Origin: UBA3700 sp963592135
GTDB lineage: Bacteria > Bacillota > Clostridia > Christensenellales > UBA3700
Length of the DNA stretch: 45,092 nt
NCBI GenBank assembly: GCA_963592135.1
Contig: CAVAVP010000007.1
Coordinates: 1 to 45,092 of the forward strand
Direction of reading: 5' to 3'
Both the position numbers and the translations under genes were made by a program. Of the stretch, positions 33,749 to 42,432 are shown one piece after another. The notes beneath the pieces were generated by a model that saw nothing but the letters and a program-made list of their open reading frames with translations, was not told the DNA's origin and did no database searches. Numbering within the stretch: position 1 is the first letter of the stretch; the number at the start of each line of letters is the position of its first letter.

Positions 33749-35284
33749 ATGGCACAAAAAGGATTAGGAAATATCCATCAAGATAAAACATGGCTTTTAA
33801 AACACAGAGAATGGAGAGGTTTTAAGGACACGGCATATGATTTCTGGCGTTGGTTAATAAATTGGAAAGATATGATAAAAATGGTACTCAAGGCCCCTGT
33901 CTCAACGGTTAAGGGACTTTTAAGATATCGTTGGATGAGTACATATTTATCTACCCCAGCGTTCGTAGATAGGCATACAGAAGGTTATAGAGGCACTCAA
34001 TTAAGAGCTGCACATCTTCACTACAACATGATAGTAAAGCATGCCACAGATATTATAAATTTAACATTTATTGCGGATGAAAAAATTAATCCAAACAATA
34101 AATATTCAAAGAAAATCGTATGTGTAGATGAATTAATACCAGTAGAGTTTATGGCAGGATTTCCAAATCTTAAGGTTATTCCTATGCAAACTATACCTAT
34201 TTTCTTCTCTTCGTTTATGGATCAATTAATTACTCCACATTATCTTGATGAGATAGAAAGTTATGGAGTTCCAGCGGATGTGTGTCCTCTTCCAAGCGCA
34301 GAAGCAGGTGTTGCTGTTGTTGATGATTATCCAAAACTTGGTGCATGTATGATTGCTTGTAATATGCCTTGTGATGGGTCAATTATGACATCGTCGTTCC
34401 AAGATAGAAGATTTAAACTTCCAACTCATGTGTATAATGTACCACTTCGTTATAACGAAGAATCTGTACAAGAGTATGCAGTTGAAGAAGTAAAACAATT
34501 AATAAAGTTTGTAGAGGATCAAACAGGTGAAAAGTTTGATTGGGACGCGTTTTTAACTGCGCTTAACAATTATAATAAGCAACTAGATTATGAAATGCAA
34601 AAATGGGAAATCAATAAAACAGATTATCCACAATTAACAGGAGCTACATTCTGGATTTATAGATTATATTATTATCATTTATCTGGTGGTTATGATAAGA
34701 GATTTTTAAATGTAGACAAGAAGGTTAATGCACTTATAACAAAAGGTTATAAGAATAAAGAAAAGGTATCTAAGGTCATGAGACATAGAGCGCTTGTTTG
34801 GTCATGTCCTGCAAACTATTACACATCACTTGCAAGTTGGCTTGAAAATTGTTGGGGAATGAATGTAGTAATGGATATGGAAACTATGATATCTTACATT
34901 AAGTTTAGAACGGATACACATGAACATGCATTAGAAGATTTAGCAAAATCTTATCAAAGAACAACAATGCGTAAACATACAAAAGGTGGTTATAGAAATG
35001 TTGTTGATGAGATGTGGAGAGTTGCAGAAGAATACAATGTTGATACAATCATAATGTATGACCAAATCTCATGTAAGGGAATGGATGGTCTTGTAGGTAC
35101 ATTTGACGATCAAGCAAGAGAAAGAAAAATTAATTTTATTTGGGTAAAACAAGATTTAATGGACCCAAGAACTATTTCTCGTAGAGATATGAGAGATCAA
35201 ATTAATAAATATATGTTTGCAGTATTAAAAGAAGAACCAGTAGATCCAACGCTTGTAGATTTTGATGATTCTGCTGCTTGGTAA
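33749..35284 (+). CDS. 2-hydroxyacyl-CoA dehydratase family, second subunit
   Basis: 511-residue partner of the preceding subunit, with a large basic, Trp-rich N-terminal part ('HREWRGFKDTAYDFWRWLIN') not typical of HgdA/HgdB proteins. The family-like core includes 'KIVCVDELIPVEFMAGFPNL', 'LPSAEAGVAVVDDYPKLGAC' with more cysteines ('MIACNMPCDGS'), 'RALVWSCPANYYTSLASWLE' and the C-terminal 'VDTIIMYDQISCKGMDGLVG'. GAGGG lies before the ATG, inside the end of the upstream gene, so the two are translationally coupled. A small membrane protein follows. Family assignment is good; the exact chemistry is open. Confidence 0.78.
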   Translation: MAQKGLGNIHQDKTWLLKHREWRGFKDTAYDFWRWLINWKDMIKMVLKAPVSTVKGLLRYRWMSTYLSTPAFVDRHTEGYRGTQLRAAHLHYNMIVKHATDIINLTFIADEKINPNNKYSKKIVCVDELIPVEFMAGFPNLKVIPMQTIPIFFSSFMDQLITPHYLDEIESYGVPADVCPLPSAEAGVAVVDDYPKLGACMIACNMPCDGSIMTSSFQDRRFKLPTHVYNVPLRYNEESVQEYAVEEVKQLIKFVEDQTGEKFDWDAFLTALNNYNKQLDYEMQKWEINKTDYPQLTGATFWIYRLYYYHLSGGYDKRFLNVDKKVNALITKGYKNKEKVSKVMRHRALVWSCPANYYTSLASWLENCWGMNVVMDMETMISYIKFRTDTHEHALEDLAKSYQRTTMRKHTKGGYRNVVDEMWRVAEEYNVDTIIMYDQISCKGMDGLVGTFDDQARERKINFIWVKQDLMDPRTISRRDMRDQINKYMFAVLKEEPVDPTLVDFDDSAAW

Positions 35285-35298
35285 TAGGAGGTAAGTGT

Positions 35299-35466
35299 AT
35301 GGCTTGGTGGGCAATTTTATTAATAGTATTAGCTTGTGTGTTTGTAGGTTTATTAATACTTCTATTCACTATTTATTGGTTTAACTTAGATATGAAACTA
35401 GTATATTGGTTATATAATGTTCTTGGAAAACATTATGACAACATGGATAGAGACAAAAAACTTTAA
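35299..35466 (+). CDS. small single-span membrane protein linked to the dehydratase
   Basis: 55 residues from ATG 35299, which follows a strong AGGAGG; an in-frame ATG at 35278 lies inside the upstream gene before that site and is rejected. One hydrophobic helix (about residues 3-27) is followed by a charged tail ending 'HYDNMDRDKKL'. It is 14 bases after the dehydratase stop, in the same operon. It may anchor the dehydratase or an electron donor at the membrane; this is inference from position only. Confidence 0.7.
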   Translation: MAWWAILLIVLACVFVGLLILLFTIYWFNLDMKLVYWLYNVLGKHYDNMDRDKKL

Positions 35467-35577
35467 AATTAAATTTAAAATAGTTGATTTACTACAATAA
35501 ATATTAAGAAATAAGATTAATTATGGCAAATAGACTATAAATTCAATCAACCATTTATGTTGTAAATATTTTTTTTC

Positions 35578-35606
35578 TTGTGCGTGCGTGCGCACTATGT
35601 TAAAAT
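35578..35606 (+). promoter_or_regulatory. promoter of pgk-tpiA-gpmI
   Basis: TTGTGC (35578-35583), 17 bases, TAAAAT (35601-35606), 60 bases before pgk. Most of the spacer is the alternating tract 35579-35595. Confidence 0.55.
35579..35595 (+). promoter_or_regulatory. alternating pyrimidine-purine tract in the pgk promoter spacer
   Basis: Seventeen bases alternate strictly (TGTGCGTGCGTGCGCAC). They also contain an inverted repeat, GTGCG (35580-35584) / CGCAC (35591-35595). Unlike at gyrB and the lipoprotein gene, the tract lies between the -35 and -10 boxes, where DNA twist directly affects promoter strength. Confidence 0.5.
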
Positions 35607-35666
35607 TATCTATGAAAAATTAAAAATAAAATGAAATTTAATAATCGAAAAAAGGAGTTTATTTCT

Positions 35667-36995
35667 ATGAACAAAAAAACAATTAGAGACGTAGACGTAA
35701 AAGGCAAGAAGGTTCTTGTTCGTGTGGATTTCAACGTTCCAATGAAAGATGGTGTTATCACAGATGAAAATCGTATTAATGGTGCACTTCCAACAATTAA
35801 ATATCTAATGGAACAAGGTGCAGAAGTTATTCTTTGTTCTCATATGGGAAAGCCACATAATATTTTTACTCCAGGATTTGGACTAACAAAAAAGGAGAAA
35901 AAGGCTATTGAAGCACTTCCTGTTGAGGAACAAGCACAAGCAAAAGAAGATGCTATTGCTAAGGCATTAAAGAATGATCCTAAGAAGTTTACTTTAGCTC
36001 CTGTGGCCGCTAGATTAAATGAAATCTTAGGTGGAAAGGTTACATTTGCTAAAGATATAGTTGGTGATGATGCCAAGGCAAAAGTTGCAGCATTAAAACC
36101 AGGTGAAGTAGTACTTCTAGAAAATACAAGATTTGATGCAGGCGAAGAAGGAAGATCAGAAGAACTTTGCAAGAAGTTAGCTGACTTAATAGGAGAAGAT
36201 GGCGTTTATGTAAACGATGCATTTGGTACAGCTCATAGATCACATGCAACAACAGCTGCTATTGTAGAATATGGATTTGTTAAAACAGCAGTTTGTGGTT
36301 TCTTAATTGAGAAAGAATTAACAGTAATGGCTGATTCTTTAGAAAGACCAGTAAGACCATTCGTTGCAGTATTGGGTGGAGCAAAGGTTGCAGATAAATT
36401 AAAGGTAATAGATAATCTATTAAATAAGTGCGATTCTTTAGTTATAGGTGGAGGTATGGCTTATACTTTTGCAAAAGCTCAAGGAGTTTCAGTAGGTAAG
36501 TCACTTGTTGACGATGAAAAGATTGATTACTGTAAAGAAATGCTTGCAAAGGCTGAATCATTAAATAAAAAGATTTATCTTCCAGTAGATACAGCAATCG
36601 CAGCTTCTTTCCCAGATCCTATTGACGCTGAAATCAATGTTAGTTATGTAGATATTAATGCTATTCCAGATGATATGATGGGATTAGATATTGGACCAAA
36701 GACAGCAGAATTATTTGCTTCAGTTGTTAAAGGTGCTAAGACAGTTATTTGGAATGGACCAATGGGCGTATTTGAAAATCCTACGCTTGCAAAAGGAACA
36801 ATAGCAGTAGCTAAAGCAATGGCTGAAGCTAAAGATGCTACAACAATTATTGGTGGTGGAGATTCTGCTGCTGCAGTTGCTCAATTAGGATTTGCAGATA
36901 AGATGACACATATTTCAACAGGTGGCGGTGCTTCTTTGGAATTATTCGAAGGAAAAGTTCTACCAGGAATTGCTTGTCTTAACGATAAAAACTAA
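35667..36995 (+). CDS. pgk: phosphoglycerate kinase
   Basis: Glycolytic enzyme making ATP from 1,3-bisphosphoglycerate. Visible are 'LVRVDFNVPMKDG' (17-29), 'LCSHMGKP', 'LENTRFDAGEE', 'VNDAFGTAHRSHAT', 'AVLGGAKVADKL', 'WNGPMGVFE' and 'IIGGGDSAAAVAQLG'. At 442 residues it is about 40 longer than usual, owing to a Lys/Glu/Ala-rich insert at about residues 65-104 between 'SHMGKP' and 'FTLAPVAARL'. The start is ATG 35667 behind AAAGGAG, not the in-frame ATG at 35631, which has no ribosome site. It is first in a pgk-tpiA-gpmI run. No gap gene is adjacent in the window. Confidence 0.97.
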   Translation: MNKKTIRDVDVKGKKVLVRVDFNVPMKDGVITDENRINGALPTIKYLMEQGAEVILCSHMGKPHNIFTPGFGLTKKEKKAIEALPVEEQAQAKEDAIAKALKNDPKKFTLAPVAARLNEILGGKVTFAKDIVGDDAKAKVAALKPGEVVLLENTRFDAGEEGRSEELCKKLADLIGEDGVYVNDAFGTAHRSHATTAAIVEYGFVKTAVCGFLIEKELTVMADSLERPVRPFVAVLGGAKVADKLKVIDNLLNKCDSLVIGGGMAYTFAKAQGVSVGKSLVDDEKIDYCKEMLAKAESLNKKIYLPVDTAIAASFPDPIDAEINVSYVDINAIPDDMMGLDIGPKTAELFASVVKGAKTVIWNGPMGVFENPTLAKGTIAVAKAMAEAKDATTIIGGGDSAAAVAQLGFADKMTHISTGGGASLELFEGKVLPGIACLNDKN

Positions 36996-37014
36996 TAAAA
37001 AAATAAAAAACTAC

Positions 37015-37035
37015 AGGGTTAGCTAAGCTAGCCCT
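37015..37035 (+). terminator. hairpin between pgk and tpiA
   Basis: AGGGTTAGC (37015-37023), TAA loop, GCTAGCCCT (37027-37035) with one G-T pair, followed by only a weak T-run. Possibly a partial terminator or an mRNA-stability hairpin that sets pgk above tpiA. Confidence 0.5.
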
Positions 37036-37072
37036 ATTTAAATGAAAAAATAAATAAAAGAGGTATATAAAA

Positions 37073-37825
37073 ATGGCAAGAAAACCAATTATCGCAGGAA
37101 ACTGGAAAATGAATAACACAATTGCCGGAACAAAGGCATTGTTAACAGAACTTATCCCATTAGTTAAGAATGAGAAAAAGACAGAAATCGTTGTATGTGT
37201 TCCATATACAAACATTGCTACAGCAGTAGAATTAACAAAGGGCACAAATATTAAAGTTGGTGCAGAGAATGTTCACTGGGCAGAAAAGGGAGCATTTACG
37301 GGTGAAATTAGCGCTGATATGCTTGTTGAATTAGGCGTTGAATATGTAATTATTGGACATAGCGAAAGAAGACAATATTTCGGTGAAACAGATGCTACTG
37401 TAAATCAAAGAGTAAAGGCTGCTTTAGCTAAGGGATTAAAACCAATTATTTGTGTTGGTGAAACATTAGAACAAAGAGAAAAGAATAGAGTTAAGAGCGT
37501 ATTAAAGAAACAAACAGATGGTGCTTTAGCAGGTTTAACTGTAGAAGATTTAGCAAATGTTGTTATTGCTTACGAGCCAATTTGGGCTATCGGAACAGGA
37601 AAGACAGCAACAGCTCAAGATGCTAATGATACAATTAAGATTATTAGAAATAGAGTAGCTAAGTTATATGATAGAAAGACAGCTAATAAGTTAAGAATCC
37701 AATATGGTGGTTCTATGAATGCAAAGAATGCAGCTGAATTAATGGCTATGCCACAAATTGATGGTGGATTAATTGGAGGTGCTTCTTTAAAGGCTATAGA
37801 TTTCTCTATTGTTGTTAAACACTAA
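37073..37825 (+). CDS. tpiA: triose-phosphate isomerase
   Basis: Interconverts dihydroxyacetone phosphate and glyceraldehyde 3-phosphate. The TIM-barrel signatures are intact: 'IAGNWKMNNT', the electrophilic His in 'IIGHSERR', the catalytic Glu in 'AYEPIWAIGTGKTATA', and the phosphate loop 'IQYGGSMNAKNA' plus 'GGLIGGASLK'. 250 residues. AGAGG lies about 11 bases before the ATG. It follows pgk and precedes gpmI by 15 bases. Confidence 0.98.
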   Translation: MARKPIIAGNWKMNNTIAGTKALLTELIPLVKNEKKTEIVVCVPYTNIATAVELTKGTNIKVGAENVHWAEKGAFTGEISADMLVELGVEYVIIGHSERRQYFGETDATVNQRVKAALAKGLKPIICVGETLEQREKNRVKSVLKKQTDGALAGLTVEDLANVVIAYEPIWAIGTGKTATAQDANDTIKIIRNRVAKLYDRKTANKLRIQYGGSMNAKNAAELMAMPQIDGGLIGGASLKAIDFSIVVKH

Positions 37826-37840
37826 TATTAAAGAGGCAAT

Positions 37841-39379
37841 ATGAAATTTACAGGTTTAATTATTATGGATGGTTATGGTATTAATGACTTTTGCCCAGCA
37901 AATGCTATTAGTGCTGAAACATCTAAAGAAGTTTTTGATATAATGTCATCTAATCCTTCTACTCATATTCAAGCTTCAGGTTTAGCTGTAGGTCTTCCTG
38001 AAGGGCAAATGGGTAACTCAGAAGTTGGCCATTTAAACATGGGAGCAGGTAGAGTTATTTATCAAGAATTGACAAGAATTACAAAATCTATAGAAGACGG
38101 TGATTTCTTTGAAAATCCAGCTTTAGTAAAAGTAATGAAAGCGTGTAAAGAGAATAAAAAGCAGTTACATGTAATGGGATTACTTTCTGATGGTGGTGTT
38201 CATTCTCACTATACACATTTATTTGCTGTTATAAAAATGGCAAAACAAATGGGGCTAGATAATATTTATATTCATTGCTTTATGGATGGAAGAGATACCC
38301 CTCCAACAAGCGGTAAGGGATTTATTGAGAAATTGGTAGATTATACAAAAGAAATTAATTTTGGTAAGATTGCTACAATCTCAGGAAGATTCTATGCAAT
38401 GGATAGAGATAATATTTGGGATAGAGTAGAAAAATCTTATACAGCGCTTTGCGATGGAGAAGGAATCCAAGAAAATGATCCGATTCAAGCAATGCAAAAT
38501 TCTTACGATAAAGGCGTGACAGATGAATTTGTAATTCCTACTATTATAAATGAAAATGGAAAACCTGTTGCTACTATAAATGAAGGGGATGGAGTTATAT
38601 TCTTTAACTTTAGACCAGATAGAGCAAGACAAATTTCAAGATCATTTATTTACGAGGATTTTAAAGGATTTGAAAGAAAGAAAGGTTTTTTAAAAGTTAA
38701 GTTTGTTTCATTTACAGAATATGATGTTACTTTTAATGATGCATTAGATGTTGCTTATAGAAAGGAATCTTATAGCAATACATTAGGTGAGTATTTGTCT
38801 AAGAAGGGTTTAAAGCAATTTAGAATTGCGGAAACTCAAAAGTATGCACATGTTACGTTCTTCTTTAATGGAGGTGTTGAAGCTCCAAATCCTGGCGAAG
38901 ATAGAATTTTGATTGATTCACCAAAGATTGCAACATTTGATTTAATGCCAGAAATGAGTGCTCCTCAAGTTTGTGAAAAAGCAGTTGAGACTATAAAGAG
39001 TGGGAAATATGATGTTATGATTTTAAACTTTGCAAACTGTGATATGGTGGGCCATACAGGAATTATTCCTGCAGCTCAAAAAGCAGTAAGCGTAACAAGT
39101 AAATGTGTAAAAAAAGTTATAGATGCCATTCTCTCTATTGGAGGTCAAGCATTGCTAACAGCAGATCATGGAAATGCTGACTGTATGATGACAAAGGAAG
39201 GTAAACCTTTTACGGCTCATACAACAAATCCAGTACCATTTGTAGTAATAGGTGCAGATGGGGTTAAAGATTTGAAAGATGGGGGTAGACTTTGTGATAT
39301 AGCGCCAACAATGTTAGATATCATGGGTCTAGAACAACCAAAAGAAATGACCGGAAAATCTTTAATCATAAGATATTAA
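37841..39379 (+). CDS. gpmI: 2,3-bisphosphoglycerate-independent phosphoglycerate mutase
   Basis: Manganese-dependent mutase converting 3- to 2-phosphoglycerate. The alkaline-phosphatase-like site is visible as 'IIMDGYGIND', the phosphorylated Ser in 'MGNSEVGHLNMGAGRVIYQE', 'FMDGRDTPPTSG', 'NFRPDRARQ' and 'LLTADHGNADCMM'. 512 residues, normal. AAGAGG lies before the ATG. Last gene of the glycolytic run, followed by a very strong terminator. Confidence 0.98.
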   Translation: MKFTGLIIMDGYGINDFCPANAISAETSKEVFDIMSSNPSTHIQASGLAVGLPEGQMGNSEVGHLNMGAGRVIYQELTRITKSIEDGDFFENPALVKVMKACKENKKQLHVMGLLSDGGVHSHYTHLFAVIKMAKQMGLDNIYIHCFMDGRDTPPTSGKGFIEKLVDYTKEINFGKIATISGRFYAMDRDNIWDRVEKSYTALCDGEGIQENDPIQAMQNSYDKGVTDEFVIPTIINENGKPVATINEGDGVIFFNFRPDRARQISRSFIYEDFKGFERKKGFLKVKFVSFTEYDVTFNDALDVAYRKESYSNTLGEYLSKKGLKQFRIAETQKYAHVTFFFNGGVEAPNPGEDRILIDSPKIATFDLMPEMSAPQVCEKAVETIKSGKYDVMILNFANCDMVGHTGIIPAAQKAVSVTSKCVKKVIDAILSIGGQALLTADHGNADCMMTKEGKPFTAHTTNPVPFVVIGADGVKDLKDGGRLCDIAPTMLDIMGLEQPKEMTGKSLIIRY

Positions 39380-39397
39380 TAAAACAAAAAAATCTAT

Positions 39398-39436
39398 AAA
39401 ATGACACCAAAATTTTGGTGTCATTTTCGTTTTTTT
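39398..39436 (+). terminator. terminator of the glycolytic operon
   Basis: Uninterrupted 15-bp arms (39398-39412 and 39413-39427; core ATGACACC / GGTGTCAT), then CG and seven T's. The innermost A/T pairs form the loop. Confidence 0.93.
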
Positions 39437-39451
39437 AGAAAAGATATATTA

Positions 39452-39480
39452 TTGTAAGAAACAGTAAAATGTGATATTAT
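39452..39480 (+). promoter_or_regulatory. promoter of the beta-helix glycosidase gene
   Basis: TTGTAA (39452-39457), 17 bases, TATTAT (39475-39480), 20 bases before the ATG with GGGG between. Confidence 0.6.
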
Positions 39481-39500
39481 CAACATGTTATAGGGGATAA

Positions 39501-41150
39501 ATGATAAAAATGGAAAAGAAAGAATTATTAGCAAAAAATTACGGAATTTTACCAGATGATAATAAAGATTGTTCGCAAAATTTAAAGAAATTATTAGATG
39601 ATATTCAAAAAGAAACAAATCCAATATTAATAAAGTTTGAAAAAGGAATATATAATATTTTTTCTGAAAATACTCAAAAGGAAGTGTTTTATGTTACTAA
39701 TACTTTAAGTGAACAAGATTTAAAAATTCCAGTTCATAATTTTGGAATAATATTAAGAAACTTAAATAATGTAGATATAGATTTTGGCGGAGCAAAATTC
39801 TTATATAAAGGAGTAATGACTCATATATTTATTGATAAATGTAATAATGTGAGTATAAAAAACCTTGAAATAGATCATTTACGTCCACCATATTGTTCAG
39901 AGGTAAAATGTACAAAAAGAAGTGTGTTTAGTGCTGAATTTTTAATAAACAAGGATAGCACATATAAGTTTAGAGGAAAGGAAATTATTTTTGTGGGAGA
40001 AGACTGGGAGTTTTCGGGAATAAAGGATGCCAATATTGCAAGTTATATTCCAAAGGCAAAAGACGGGAAAATAAGAAGAGGATTACATCCTTTTAGGCAT
40101 TCATATAAAATAGAAGAATTAAAAAAAGGAAAATTATTTGTAAAATATTATCTTCCAACAAAGGTAGAGGAAGGGGCAACATATGCGCTAATAAATACAA
40201 AAAGATTGGAAAGTGGTATTGTTATAAATGAATCAAGTAACATCTCTTTAGAAAGTATAAAGCAACATTTTAATATGGCACAAGCTTTGGTTTCACAAAA
40301 CAGTGAAAATATTACCATAAAAAAATGTGAATTTAAGCCAGAAAATAGTTCAGGTAGATGTATAGCCTCAATCGCAGATTTTATGCATTTTAATATGTGC
40401 AGAGGAAATATTGATGTTGAATACTGTGAGGTTAAAGGGGCAAATGATGATGGGATAAATGTTCATGGGATAAATTTCCCTATAGAAAGAAAAGAAGGCA
40501 ATAAATTGGTTGTTAAGTTTTTTCATAAAGAAACTTATGGTTTTAATCCTTTTAGAAAAGGTGATAAAATCGCCTTTATAAACAAAAAAACTTTACTAAA
40601 AATAGGTGAGGCAGTTTTGCAAGAAAGCAAACTTATAGGTAGTTATAGAATAGCAATTGTTTTAGATAAAGATTACGAAGTAGATATCTTAAATACTGTA
40701 ATAGAGGATCTTTCTGCTAATCCTAACTTATATTATAAAAACAATAAATTAACTGAAATAACAACAAGGGGAGTTTTGGTTACAACAAGAGGAAAAGTTG
40801 AAATTTCTAATAATGTATTTGATAATTTAGGAATGAGTGGTGTACTTATTGCCGATGATGCTAATTCTTGGTACGAATCTGGACAAGTAGAGAATGTTAA
40901 AATTAATAACAATAATTTTATATATTGTGGCGACGCAGGGATCAATATAAATCCAGAAATAAAAGAATATAAAGAGCCTGTTCATAAAAATATTGCAATA
41001 GAAGAAAATACATTTAAAACAAAGGATAAAGATTTGGCAATAATCATAAGGGCTGCTGAAAATATTAATATTAAAAATAATAATATTATTGATAACAAAG
41101 AAAAACTAATAAAATTAGAAAATACTTTAGATGTAAAAATGGATAACTAA
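39501..41150 (+). CDS. right-handed beta-helix protein, GH110 (alpha-1,3-galactosidase)-like
   Basis: 549 residues with repeated beta-helix rungs ('NLNNVDIDFGGAKFLYKG', 'NISLESIKQHFN', 'NITIKKCEFKPE', 'VEISNNVFDNLGMSGVLI', 'VKINNNNFIYCGDAGINI'). The segment 'FMHFNMCRGNIDVEYCEVKG' followed by 'ANDDGINVHGINF' closely resembles the active-site rung of GH110 galactosidases, where paired Asp residues act in catalysis. No signal peptide, so the protein should be cytoplasmic, unlike the secreted GH110 enzymes I know. AGGGGAT precedes the ATG. It is monocistronic with its own promoter. It may instead be another beta-helix hydrolase or epimerase; the family call rests on motif memory. Confidence 0.6.
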   Translation: MIKMEKKELLAKNYGILPDDNKDCSQNLKKLLDDIQKETNPILIKFEKGIYNIFSENTQKEVFYVTNTLSEQDLKIPVHNFGIILRNLNNVDIDFGGAKFLYKGVMTHIFIDKCNNVSIKNLEIDHLRPPYCSEVKCTKRSVFSAEFLINKDSTYKFRGKEIIFVGEDWEFSGIKDANIASYIPKAKDGKIRRGLHPFRHSYKIEELKKGKLFVKYYLPTKVEEGATYALINTKRLESGIVINESSNISLESIKQHFNMAQALVSQNSENITIKKCEFKPENSSGRCIASIADFMHFNMCRGNIDVEYCEVKGANDDGINVHGINFPIERKEGNKLVVKFFHKETYGFNPFRKGDKIAFINKKTLLKIGEAVLQESKLIGSYRIAIVLDKDYEVDILNTVIEDLSANPNLYYKNNKLTEITTRGVLVTTRGKVEISNNVFDNLGMSGVLIADDANSWYESGQVENVKINNNNFIYCGDAGININPEIKEYKEPVHKNIAIEENTFKTKDKDLAIIIRAAENINIKNNNIIDNKEKLIKLENTLDVKMDN

Positions 41151-41160
41151 TGTTTATTAA

Positions 41161-42211
41161 TTAAAGAAATATGGTCATATAAAAAGGAATATATGTTGTA
41201 TTTCCGATGCGTTTAATATCTTTTGAATAAATCACATGGTTTGTTTTAATTCTGGTTGAATATTTTTTATTAAATTCATCAATCGATTTATGATTTGAAT
41301 ACGATGAAGATTTTACTTCTATCGGAATTAATTTTTTACCTTCTGTTAAAATAAAATCTATTTCATAATGGGTAAATGTATGAAAATATAAGTCATGTCC
41401 GCTTGCTTTTAATATTTGAGCTATGGAATTTTCAAGAATTACACCTAGATTGACACCAATTTTGTCAAAAATAATTTGTTTATTATTGAGTTTTCGATTT
41501 TTTCGTTAGAATCTCTAAATATTTGCGTTACCAATAATCCAGTATCGTTTAAATATATTTTTGTTTGCTATAATTTTTTGTTCTATTTAATCCTATTGTT
41601 GGATCTGTAGAATTGTAAGCTCTGTTTACAATTCTAGGATCTTCTATTGTTTGAAAAGGGGATAACTTTCTAGATATTCTTGCATTTGCGCCTAAAGTTG
41701 TAATTTTAAACAATTTACTGTGAGAAGAAAGTTCCGAGGGAACAGCATTTAATATTAAAGAAGTAGAAAGTTTATTATTAGTATCCGCTTTTATTAAATC
41801 GGCTTTATATAAATTTAAAATATCCTGTTTAACTTCATCTACTTTTTAAAAATCATTTGTGTTTAGCAATTTATTTATTGCCTGTGGCATTCCGCCAACA
41901 ACCAAATAAGTTCTATATAATTTCATTATTTCTCTATGCGCAGTATCGCCCAATGGTCTAATATTATTAAAGGAATCTTTTAGTGAATCGATAATACTTT
42001 CTTTGCCATTTGCCCATAAAAACTCTTCAAAGTCAAGAGGATACATTTCGATGTTTCTTTCTTCGCTTGGGATTAGAATATTTTTTACATTTTGTTTTAG
42101 TGTAATTAAAGAGCCAGTTTCAATATAATGAAATCTTCCGTTCTTAACCAACTGTTTTATTGATTGACGAGCAATTGGAAATAATTGTACCTCATCAAAA
42201 ATTATTAAATG
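41161..42211 (-). pseudogene. DUF4143-type AAA ATPase, decayed and missing its 5' end
   Basis: Minus strand, from about 42211 down to the stop at 41163-41161. It starts inside the ATPase domain at Walker B ('LIIFDEVQLFPIARQ'), goes on through 'GRFHYIETGSLI', 'MYPLDFEEFLWANGKE' and 'YLVVGGMPQAINKLLN', hits an in-frame TAA near 41845, then resumes with 'KVDEVKQDILNLYKADLIK'. After more frameshifts around 41455-41590 it ends with the nuclease-like 'HYEIDFILTEGKKLIPIEVK'. The Walker A part is absent from this strand and lies just beyond in the opposite orientation (42207-42285). It is related to, but separate from, the intact gene at 42433-43752. Confidence 0.8.
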
Positions 42212-42285
42212 GAATAAAAGTACAAATAGAAAACCTCTAATAATTTGAAGTGCACGTCAGGTAGGTAAGACATATTTAATTGGTG
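42207..42285 (+). pseudogene. inverted Walker A fragment of a DUF4143-type ATPase
   Basis: Plus strand: 'KWNKSTNRKPLII', one stop codon, then 'SARQVGKTYLIGVK', matching the N-terminal Walker A region of DUF4143 ATPases. It abuts head-to-head the minus-strand relic, which starts exactly where this fragment's continuation would be expected, so the two look like one gene split by a local inversion near 42203-42212. Confidence 0.6.
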
Positions 42286-42432
42286 TAAAGGTCAAAAAAT
42301 GCATTTTCAGTTTACCATTAACAGCATAAGTTGGTTAATTCATAGTTTTCAGCGATATTTTATGCCATTGACGGAGCAGGCTTTTTCCGATAACATAACA
42401 CCGAAAAATAAACTTATATTATTTTTATACAA

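Noticed and set aside
32544..35284. Calling the dehydratase pair a specific pathway (glutamate, phenylalanine or leucine fermentation, or benzoyl-CoA reduction)
   Set aside because: No activator, CoA-transferase or substrate-specific neighbour is present, so the substrate cannot be named from this window.
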